Shown: positions 51,432-58,222 of the stretch, piece after piece
Numbering within the stretch: the first letter of the stretch is position 1
Layout of the letters: every line of letters begins with the position of its first letter
From: DATBGZ01 sp963803115
Lineage (GTDB): Bacteria > Actinomycetota > Actinomycetes > Mycobacteriales > Micromonosporaceae
Reading direction: 5' to 3'
DNA: 64,000 nucleotides
Assembly (NCBI GenBank): GCA_963803115.1
Contig: CAWDLN010000002.1
Span: forward strand, 62,001 to 126,000
Notes under the pieces: generated by a model
The model's database searches: none
What the model saw: only the letters and a program-made list of their open reading frames with translations
What the model was told of the DNA's origin: nothing
Program-made: the position numbers and the translations under genes

Positions 51432-53066
51432 ATGAGCAGCCGACGCTTCGCCTGGGCGGCCCTTCCGAGCAGTGCCGGGGACGAAAACAGCCAGCGGCCG
51501 CGGGCTGCCACGCCACTGCGCGCCCTGGTCAACAGAGTGTTTCCGGACCACTGGTCGTTCTTGTTCGGAGAGGTCGCGCTGTATTCGTTCGTCGTGCTTG
51601 TGTCGACCGGCGTCTTTCTGACCGTCTTCTTCGAACCTTCCATGAAGGACGTCGTCTACGACGGCGGCTACGAGCCACTACGTGGCGTACACGTGTCTGC
51701 GGCCTTCGCGTCCACAATGGACATTTCATTCGACGTGCGCGGTGGACTGGTGATGCGGCAGATGCACCACTGGGCGACCTTGCTGTTCATGGCCTCGGTT
51801 GTCGGTCTCATCCTTCGCATCTTCTTCAGCGGCGCCTTCCGAAAGCCCCGCCGGGCCAGCTGGATTGTTGCCTTGCTCCTGTTCTGGACTGGGTGTCTTG
51901 CGGGCTTCACGGGCTACACGCTGCCCGACGACGCATCCTCCGGAACCAGTCTCCGGATCGCCATGGGCGTCTTGCTGTCCATCCCTGTCGTGGGAAGCTG
52001 GCTGACCACCTCGATCTTCAATGGCGAGTTCCCGGGCGACGTCATTATCGGTCGGCTATACGTTGCGCATGTTCTGTTGGTCCCAGCCATTATCGCGGCG
52101 CTGATCGCGGTCCACGTCGCTCTCGTCCTGAAGCAGAAGCCGATGCAGTGGCCGGGTCCGGGCCGTACCAATGCCAACGTGGTTGGGGAGCGGCTGTTCC
52201 CGAGGTACGTGTTCAAGCGGGCCGGCACCCTCGCCCTCGTGTTCGGTGTGCTCGTCTTGCTCGGCGGTCTCGTTCAGATCACTCCGATCTGGCTGTACGG
52301 CCCATCAGATCCCTCGGTGGTGGGCGCAGGCAGCACCGCCGAGTGGTACCTGATGTTCATCGACGGAGCGAGCCGGTTGATGCCAGCCTGGGAGATCACC
52401 ATTCCCATCGGCGACGGATACACGATCCCGGCGCCATTCTGGCCCATGGTGGTCTTGCCGGGCATCTTGTTCGTATTGTCGATGGCCTATCCATTCATCG
52501 AGATGCGGCGGAGCGGGGACACCCAGACCCACCACCTGCTCCAGCGGCCCCGCGACGTGCCGGCCCGCACAGGCCTGGGCGCCATGGCGACCGCCTTCTA
52601 TCTTGTGCTGACGGCCGCGGGCGCTAGCGACGTCATCGCGGCCAGGTTCCACATCAGTACGAACGCGATCACCTGGGCCGGCCGGACCGGGTTGCTCATC
52701 CTGCCGCCGCTGGCCTACTACGTCACCTACCGAATCTGCCTGGGTTTGCAGCAGAGCGACCGGCAGGTGCTGGCGAGCGGCGTGGAGACCGGCATCATCC
52801 GCCGAATGCCCGACGGTCGGTTCATCGAGGTGCACCAGCCTCTCAACCCAACCGACGGCTCGGGGCACCGCGACCTGGAGTACGCCGGCTCGCCCGTGCC
52901 AAAGAAAATGAACCGGCTCGGCGCGCTCGCGCCCGCTGTCAAGGGATTCTTCTGGCCGATCGAAGGCCCCACGGAGACGCGGGCGTTGGCTGAGCACTCG
53001 CAAGTGAAATCACGCACGGAGGGTGCGCGCGATGAATCTCACGACCCGCGCACCGGAACACGATGA
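51432..53066 (+). CDS. Cytochrome b paralog of actinobacterial QcrB, one haem ligand missing
   Basis: The 544-residue protein matches QcrB along its length: FPDHWSFLFGEVALYSFVVL, MHHWATLLF, AEWYLMF (PEWY position), LLQRPRDVPARTGLGAMATA, and a tail PKKMNRLGALAP. In helix B the first haem His is H112, but the second, 14 residues on, is Leu126 (GLILR; QcrB has VHLAR). Helix D keeps both His (213 and 228). One of the two haems should therefore lack an axial ligand. It stands alone without qcrA or qcrC. ATG 51432 has GAGG upstream. A FAD oxidase follows 34 bp later and may be a partner. Confidence 0.85.
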   Translation: MSSRRFAWAALPSSAGDENSQRPRAATPLRALVNRVFPDHWSFLFGEVALYSFVVLVSTGVFLTVFFEPSMKDVVYDGGYEPLRGVHVSAAFASTMDISFDVRGGLVMRQMHHWATLLFMASVVGLILRIFFSGAFRKPRRASWIVALLLFWTGCLAGFTGYTLPDDASSGTSLRIAMGVLLSIPVVGSWLTTSIFNGEFPGDVIIGRLYVAHVLLVPAIIAALIAVHVALVLKQKPMQWPGPGRTNANVVGERLFPRYVFKRAGTLALVFGVLVLLGGLVQITPIWLYGPSDPSVVGAGSTAEWYLMFIDGASRLMPAWEITIPIGDGYTIPAPFWPMVVLPGILFVLSMAYPFIEMRRSGDTQTHHLLQRPRDVPARTGLGAMATAFYLVLTAAGASDVIAARFHISTNAITWAGRTGLLILPPLAYYVTYRICLGLQQSDRQVLASGVETGIIRRMPDGRFIEVHQPLNPTDGSGHRDLEYAGSPVPKKMNRLGALAPAVKGFFWPIEGPTETRALAEHSQVKSRTEGARDESHDPRTGTR

Positions 53067-53100
53067 CCAACCGAGTTTGATGAGACGAACGAAGGAGTGA

Positions 53101-54474
53101 GTGGTGTCCGCTTCGACTATCTCTATCCCGAACCTCCGTCAGACGTTCAACGGCCGTGTGATCGCTCCGGGCGATGAGGCGTACGACGGTGCGCGCACCC
53201 TGTTCTACGGCGGCATGGACCGACGACCAGCAGTCATTATCAGACCGGCCGATGCGGACGAGGTGTCTCGGGTGGTGGCGCTCGCCGCCGACACGGGGCT
53301 CGATCTCGCCGTACGAAGCGGCGGCCACAGCATCGCCGGCCACAGCGTCTGCGACGGCGGCATCGTGCTCGACCTTGCGTCCACGCGGGCGCTGGACATC
53401 GACGCCGAGCGCCGCATCGCCCACGCTCAGACCGGGCTTACGGCCGGCGAGTACACGACGGCAGCCGCGAAATACGGCCTGGGGACTGGATTCGGCGACA
53501 CCGGCTCAGTTGGTATCGGCGGGATTACGCTCGGCGGCGGAGTGGGTTATCTCTCTCGCAAGCACGGCCTTACGATCGACAGTCTGCTCGCCGCGGACGT
53601 TGTCACGGCGGACGGCAAGGAGCTGCACATCGACGACGAGCACTATCCGGACTTGTTCTGGGCGATGCGCGGCGGTGGTGGGAACTTCGGTGTCGCCACC
53701 CGATTCACGTACCGATTGCACGACGTAAGCAGCGCGGTCGGTGGCATGCTCATCCAACCTGCAACGGCGGACACGATTGAGGCGTTCACGGCGCACGCGC
53801 AGGCCGCGCCGGAAGCGCTGTCGCTCATCGCGAATGTCATGCCCGCGCCGCCCATGCCGTTCCTGCCACCTGAAGTGCAGGGGCACCTCGTCATCATGGG
53901 CCTCATGTGTTACGTCGGCGAAGTGGCCGCCGCCGAGCGCGCGTTGGCACCGTTCCGCTCGCTATCCACTCCGATCGCCGACATGCTAAAGCCGATGCCG
54001 TATCCGGAGGTCTACCCGCCCGAGCCAGAGGACTACCACCCGATTGGGCCGTCACGCACGTTGTTCGTCGACCGTATCGACCACGGCGTGGCGCAGACCA
54101 TCATCGACCGGCTCAGCGCGTCGGACGCCCAGCTACGGGTGGCCCAGCTCCGCCCGTTGGGTGGCGCCGTCGGACGGGTGCCCAACGACGCAACCGCCTT
54201 TGCCCACCGGAATCGCCGGTTCATGGTCAACGTCGCCGCGCTCTGCAATGACATGGAGGAGGCCGCCGCGCGCCTGCCGTGGGTCGACGAGTTCGCATCC
54301 GCGTTGCGACAGGGCGAAGGCGGGGCGTACGTGGGCTTCGTCGGTGACGAGGGGCCAGAGCGCGTCCGCGCCGCCTATCCCGGATCGACCTGGGACCGCC
54401 TCGCGGCTATCAAGAAGACCTACGACCCCACGAACCTCTTCCGTGGCAATCAGAACATTCCGCCAGCCGGGTGA
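53101..54474 (+). CDS. FAD-linked oxidase (berberine-bridge type)
   Basis: The 457-residue protein has a PCMH-type FAD domain: RPADADEVSRVVALAADTGL, then RSGGHSIAGHS near residue 73, whose His normally carries 8-alpha-linked FAD. The segment DTGSVGIGGITLGGGVGYLS near 133 has no Cys where bicovalent members have one, so single attachment is expected. The C-terminus ends with the BBE motif KTYDPTNLFRGNQNIPP. No signal peptide is seen, so it is cytoplasmic. AAGGAG precedes the GTG start. It lies 34 bp after the cytochrome b gene on the same strand, probably in one operon. The substrate is unknown. Confidence 0.88.
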   Translation: MVSASTISIPNLRQTFNGRVIAPGDEAYDGARTLFYGGMDRRPAVIIRPADADEVSRVVALAADTGLDLAVRSGGHSIAGHSVCDGGIVLDLASTRALDIDAERRIAHAQTGLTAGEYTTAAAKYGLGTGFGDTGSVGIGGITLGGGVGYLSRKHGLTIDSLLAADVVTADGKELHIDDEHYPDLFWAMRGGGGNFGVATRFTYRLHDVSSAVGGMLIQPATADTIEAFTAHAQAAPEALSLIANVMPAPPMPFLPPEVQGHLVIMGLMCYVGEVAAAERALAPFRSLSTPIADMLKPMPYPEVYPPEPEDYHPIGPSRTLFVDRIDHGVAQTIIDRLSASDAQLRVAQLRPLGGAVGRVPNDATAFAHRNRRFMVNVAALCNDMEEAAARLPWVDEFASALRQGEGGAYVGFVGDEGPERVRAAYPGSTWDRLAAIKKTYDPTNLFRGNQNIPPAG

Positions 54475-54679
54475 TGGGGGCATCGTGTGAGGGGCGTCCA
54501 TTGTGGATGAACGGTGCCCACGAGTTCCGCGCGGGCGGCGTCATCGCGCCGGTGCCGGAGGCAGGCCGCCGGCAATCCGGGCGAATCGCATGTCACTATT
54601 TTCAATTGACTCGCCCCAGTCGTATGGTCGACGTACCGACCGGTTCGACTCGTAGATCCGCTTTAGGCTTGGAGGTGCC

Positions 54680-54898
54680 GTGAATTCCGTTACGTTGCGA
54701 TGGGCGGCGCGCGGTGCTGGTGTTCTTTGTGCTTCGGCCGCGATGATCCTTGGCCTGGCCGGGGCGACCGCGGCAGCCCCGGCGGTCGCACCTGCCGCAC
54801 CTGCCGTGGACAAGCCCGCGAGCACCACAGTGCATTGGAAGGACCTCGTCGAACGGTGCCATGACCACGAGGCCGTGCCCGACGACGCGGACCTCTAG
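54680..54898 (+). CDS. Small secreted peptide
   Basis: The 72-residue protein starts at GTG with GGAGGTG upstream. Its signal peptide covers about residues 1-37 (ASAAMILGLAGATAAAPA). The mature part has about 35 residues, one Cys, and the charged sequence WKDLVERCHDHEAVPDDADL. A single Cys suggests dimerisation or no disulfide. The function is unknown. Confidence 0.55.
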   Translation: MNSVTLRWAARGAGVLCASAAMILGLAGATAAAPAVAPAAPAVDKPASTTVHWKDLVERCHDHEAVPDDADL

Positions 54899-55022
54899 GC
54901 CGCGCTCGGCGGGCCGAACTAGCGAGGGACGCGCCGACAATCCGAACGGCCGATCGGGCGTGTCGGAGCCGTGGAGGTGGTCGGGACGGGTACGCACCCG
55001 TATCCTCCGTCGGGAGGCAACC

Positions 55023-55277
55023 GTGACCGACGCAAACATCCGCATTCCTGTAGAGGCACGAGACCGGCTCGCCGAAATCGCCGCGGCCGAGGGACTTTCG
55101 CTACGCGCCTATTTGGCTGGGCTCGCACAGCGCATCCTTACGCCGGCGGAGCGGGCAGCGCGGGCTGAGCGGGCCAGGGGCGTGCTCCACGCCTGGAACG
55201 GATATGACCCCAGTTTGGAGGAGGAAGCGAGGCTGGACGCGGAGCTGGATCGGCGGATTGCCGACGCGACGCGATGA
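55023..55277 (+). CDS. RHH-type antitoxin-like protein
   Basis: The 84-residue protein starts at GTG with GGGAGG at 5 nt. Its N-terminal ANIRIPVEARDRLAEIAAAE and LSLRAYLAGLAQRIL form a ribbon-helix-helix-type DNA-binding segment. The acidic C-terminal tail (SLEEEARLDAELDRRIAD) is the sort that covers a toxin. Its stop overlaps the start of the toxin-like gene (ATGA). This is the usual order and coupling of a type II toxin-antitoxin pair. Confidence 0.75.
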   Translation: MTDANIRIPVEARDRLAEIAAAEGLSLRAYLAGLAQRILTPAERAARAERARGVLHAWNGYDPSLEEEARLDAELDRRIADATR

Positions 55278-55657
55278 TCGAGCATCAACACGTCGTCTTC
55301 GACGACACTGCGATGGTCGCCGCTGGCCGAGGAAACCTTCTCGCCTCTCGGCTCATCCAGCGCGCACACACCTCCGGCGGACTGAGCCTCTACGCCACGA
55401 CATGTGCTCTCGTCGAGGCCGAACGCGCACACGCCGGGACTGCCGAGCACGTCGCCTCGCTACCTGCGTTCACTCTCCTCGACCTCGATCTGTCCGCGGC
55501 GTTTGCCGTTGCGCGGGACACCACCTGGGCACTAGCCCATACCAGGCACGTCGCCGCGCCGACGCTCGACCGTCCTGATGGGACACTCATCGCCACCGTG
55601 GATCCCGCGCGATGGTCTGGTCAGGGACTGAGGGTCATCGACCTGGGTCAACGTTGA
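55274..55657 (+). CDS. PIN-like toxin
   Basis: The 127-residue protein has an acidic first strand (HVVFDDTAMVAAG), a central LYATTCALVEAERAHAG with Glu, and a late acidic site (LDRPDGTLIATVDPARW). These correspond to the scattered acidic residues of PIN-domain ribonucleases, although spacing is not classical. Actinobacterial relatives occur downstream of RHH genes as here. Assignment rests on context as much as sequence. Confidence 0.65.
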   Translation: MIEHQHVVFDDTAMVAAGRGNLLASRLIQRAHTSGGLSLYATTCALVEAERAHAGTAEHVASLPAFTLLDLDLSAAFAVARDTTWALAHTRHVAAPTLDRPDGTLIATVDPARWSGQGLRVIDLGQR

Positions 55658-55687
55658 GACGCGGCAAGGGTAACGGCGTCGGGCTTG

Positions 55688-56338
55688 TCAGGATGTTTCG
55701 GTGCTACGAAGTAACTCCTGGCGCCAGGCCTCGAACCGGCGGCGCAGGTCGTCGAGAGGCGGTCCGACGAGTCCGTACTGAGCGAAGTCATCGGGATCGA
55801 GGTTGCGCAGTTCACCGAGCGCTTGGGCGAAAACCCGGCGGTCGAAGCCGACGTCGAAGCGTTCGGCGAGCCGCAGCAGGGTTTCCCCGTCGTACCGTCC
55901 AGATTGGAGGGCCGCGTCGATATCGATGAAGTCGCGCGGGTATGCCCTCGCGTAAAGCGCGGTCATCTTCTTCGCTACCGCGTCATCGGGATGCAGTACC
56001 GGCCCGATCGTCATGTGGATCGGCTCGTTCGCGCGGGAGTCCACGGCCAGCTCTACCTTCGCGGTGCGCTCTCCCTGGGACACGGTGAGGCGGACGAACG
56101 TGTCGTGGTGACGCTCGGTTTCGACCGTGAGTCCTTCCGCGACGTAGGCGTCGACGACCGCGGCGACCGCGGCGTCGAACTCGGCGCGTTGCTCCCACGC
56201 GGTGAACAGGTCGATGTCTTCGGTGGGCCGCATGAGCAGGCCGGCCGCCTGTACGGCGTAGCCGCCCGCGAGTGCGAAGCCATATTGCTGCGCGGCGGCG
56301 AGCCCGGTCCGGGCGAGCCGTTCGTGGAATGCGTCCAC
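55688..56338 (-). CDS. AbiEii-like nucleotidyltransferase toxin
   Basis: The 216-residue protein has the nucleotidyltransferase motif FALAGGYAVQAAGLLMRPTEDIDLF near residue 20-45 (G-G and D-x-D), a third acidic strand (AKVELAVDSRA) near 93, and a helical C-terminus. This matches AbiEii/AbiGii family toxins, which act by transferring nucleotides. It is 2 bp downstream of a HTH-containing gene, the position of the antitoxin. Both read leftward, tail to tail with the RHH/PIN pair. Confidence 0.82.
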   Translation of the reverse strand: MDAFHERLARTGLAAAQQYGFALAGGYAVQAAGLLMRPTEDIDLFTAWEQRAEFDAAVAAVVDAYVAEGLTVETERHHDTFVRLTVSQGERTAKVELAVDSRANEPIHMTIGPVLHPDDAVAKKMTALYARAYPRDFIDIDAALQSGRYDGETLLRLAERFDVGFDRRVFAQALGELRNLDPDDFAQYGLVGPPLDDLRRRFEAWRQELLRSTETS

Positions 56339-56340
56339 GG

Positions 56341-56904
56341 CTAGGCGACGGCCAGCCGGCGTGCGGCGAGCTCAGGGAATCGGCTCTCCCATAGCCCTCG
56401 CAGTCGTTGCGGGAGCCAGAGGGTGGGCCAAAGCTCGATCAGCACGCGCTTGTTGAGCCAATCGCGCAGGTCCCGTACCGAGTTCGCTTCATTGAGGACC
56501 GTCTTGTACATGGACGCGAGGCGGGCCGGTCGGTCGAGGTCATAGCTCGGGCGGCCCGACCAGTCGAGGTGGTGCGGCAGGGTCACGGTGCCCCCAGTGG
56601 GCCCGCGTAGGTCGGCGAGGTCGTTGGCAACAAGGTACGGCCTTTGGTCTCCGTAATTCATTGGATCGGCGGGTCGTGACTGAGGCACCTTTCGCCGGCC
56701 GGCGTTCGCTGCCTCACGGATCTTGGGATGCAACGCATGGCGGATGGTTTCACGGCTGTAGCCCGTGACCCGTTGCAGGTCGACTGGGCGCCATCCGTTC
56801 GCCAGGAAGGCTTGAAGGCGCGCGTCACGCTCCGCGAGCAGCCGACGCTTGCCGTCGTCATAATCAGCCACCAGCGCCCGCAACGTCGCCTCGGTGAATT
56901 TCAC
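56341..56904 (-). CDS. HTH protein, probable antitoxin of the AbiEii-like toxin
   Basis: The 187-residue protein has a coiled N-terminus (ADYDDGKRRLLAERDARLQA), then a helix-turn-helix (WRPVDLQRVTGYSRETIRHA) at about residues 38-58. A C-terminal domain of about 120 residues, with SRPADPMNYGDQRPYLVAND, is unlike AbiEi. GTG 56904 has no ribosome-binding site, but TAGGCT lies 7 nt upstream, so the mRNA may be leaderless. A 10-bp inverted repeat overlaps that promoter, fitting autorepression. Confidence 0.65.
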   Translation of the reverse strand: MKFTEATLRALVADYDDGKRRLLAERDARLQAFLANGWRPVDLQRVTGYSRETIRHALHPKIREAANAGRRKVPQSRPADPMNYGDQRPYLVANDLADLRGPTGGTVTLPHHLDWSGRPSYDLDRPARLASMYKTVLNEANSVRDLRDWLNKRVLIELWPTLWLPQRLRGLWESRFPELAARRLAVA

Positions 56905-56914
56905 GAGCGGGAGC

Positions 56915-56940
56915 CTAGCACGCTAGGCCCAGCGTGCTAG
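56915..56940 (-). promoter_or_regulatory. 10-bp inverted repeat overlapping the AbiE-like promoter
   Basis: CTAGCACGCT (56915-56924) and AGCGTGCTAG (56931-56940) are perfect inverted repeats with 6 bp between. The minus-strand TAGGCT -10 sequence overlaps the proximal arm and lies 7 nt before the GTG. The right arm also covers the stop of the DinB gene. An operator is more likely than a terminator, but both are possible. Confidence 0.55.
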
Positions 56941-57458
56941 TCGCCAGTCACGCCATCGGCCAGTTCGCGAAGAATGTCGAGGTGGCCGTTGTGCCGTGCG
57001 GTCTCCTCGATCAGGTGCGTGATGATGTACCGCAACGCTATTGGCTTGCCGTTGTCGCCGACGCCGACAGACTCCGCGGCCCAGTCGTGGGACGCCACGA
57101 CCTCGTCGGTGCGAGCCGACTGCGCGGCGTACTCGTCGAGTAGTTCGGGCAGTGGCCGGTCGAGTCCGGCGCGCATCTGAAGCTCAGAGTCGTCATCGGT
57201 GCCCGGCCATTGGTTGGGCCCGCCGAGGAATACGACGCTGATCCAGAAGGCTTCGGCCCAGCGCAGATGGCTGACCAGGCCGGCGATGCTCATCGCCGGC
57301 GAGCCCGGGAGCGGCGTGTTGACCGCATCGGACTGCGACAGGCCGACACACTTGGCGTGCACGGTGAGGCGCACGTACTTCAGAAGTTGGGTGATGACGT
57401 TGCGCTCGTCGAACGCCGCCGGGAAAGCGAAGCGGTCGCTCAGATCTGCATGGGTCAA
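56937..57458 (-). CDS. DinB/DUF664 family protein
   Basis: The 173-residue protein is a four-helix DinB-like bundle: FDERNVITQLLKYVRLTVHA, MSIAGLVSHLRWAEAFWISV with the first His, YAAQSARTDEVVASH, and IITHLIEETARHNGHLDILR with the final HxxxxxxxHxxH pattern. The three His form a metal site in this family, which includes mycothiol-dependent enzymes. The stop overlaps the inverted repeat at 56915-56940. Confidence 0.87.
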   Translation of the reverse strand: MTHADLSDRFAFPAAFDERNVITQLLKYVRLTVHAKCVGLSQSDAVNTPLPGSPAMSIAGLVSHLRWAEAFWISVVFLGGPNQWPGTDDDSELQMRAGLDRPLPELLDEYAAQSARTDEVVASHDWAAESVGVGDNGKPIALRYIITHLIEETARHNGHLDILRELADGVTGD

Positions 57459-57540
57459 GGAAGCTCCTTCGCCTATGAGCTCAGGCCATCGGCCGTTCTA
57501 GGGTTTCTCCGTCGATGTGGTTTGACCGTACAGTGCGATC

Positions 57541-58221
57541 GTGACGCGATCGGTGACATCCAGCCTCCGGGACGGCCGCAACAACCCACTGACGGCCGTA
57601 CTCATCGCTCTGCGAAATGCGTCCGCCGCATTGACCGCGTCCGAACTCAAGGATCTCTTGCGAGCTGGTGGGGTGTCGAGAGCGGACGCGGATATGGCAT
57701 GGCCACGAATCCAGCGCATGCTGAGGTACCACGACAACGTGATGATCGGCGGCAGCGGGCAGCGGATGACGTACGGGTGGATAGCGAAGCGACTCGACCC
57801 GACTCCGACGCAAGCACTGGACCAGTTGGCGAGGGGCCAGGCGCCGGCGCCCCAGCGGCGGGCGCTCGTTGAGATCGTGCGCAGTGCATTGACCGAGCCA
57901 AGTCCCGTCGCCGTTTCCCGACTGGAGCAGAAGGAGAAGGACGCGGTGCGCGCATTGGCGGAGCTGGCGATGGAGGTTGAGGAGCTGGCGACGAACGAGG
58001 CATCGGCGAAGGCAATAGTTCACCGGGTTCGCGCCCGTACCAAGCTCATCGCGTTGGAGCCCATCGGTCGAGCCGGTACGGCGACGACGTTTGATCGAAG
58101 GCGACACGAGTCGATCGGCCGGCCGGTCTCCGATGGATCGACGGTCGTCGTCGTCCGCCCTGGCTACATATGGAAGGGCGAGGTTCTCATGGCCAGGGCA
58201 GTAGTCCAGGACCGGAGCTGA
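57541..58221 (+). CDS. Winged-helix/coiled-coil protein with GrpE-like C-terminal domain
   Basis: The 226-residue protein starts at GTG. Residues 15-80 look like a winged helix: LTASELKDLLRAGGVSRADA, IQRMLRYHDNVMIGGSGQRM. Residues 110-165 form a long amphipathic helix (RLEQKEKDAVRALAELAMEV and EELATNEAS), a possible coiled coil. Residues 172-222 read LEPIGRAGTATTFDRRRHES, then VVVVRPGYIWKGEVLMARAVV. This parallels the GrpE beta-wing (VEPVGEVGEPFDPNRHEAV, then VVQPGYRLNGRVIRPAKVV). The next gene, 1 bp away, is a divergent Hsp70, so a nucleotide-exchange role is a strong inference. No DnaJ is nearby. Confidence 0.6.
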   Translation: MTRSVTSSLRDGRNNPLTAVLIALRNASAALTASELKDLLRAGGVSRADADMAWPRIQRMLRYHDNVMIGGSGQRMTYGWIAKRLDPTPTQALDQLARGQAPAPQRRALVEIVRSALTEPSPVAVSRLEQKEKDAVRALAELAMEVEELATNEASAKAIVHRVRARTKLIALEPIGRAGTATTFDRRRHESIGRPVSDGSTVVVVRPGYIWKGEVLMARAVVQDRS

Positions 58222-58222
58222 C

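Noticed and set aside
51143..52627. 494-codon plus-strand frame overlapping the cytochrome b gene
   Set aside because: It is Arg-rich and featureless, while the other frame matches QcrB along its full length.
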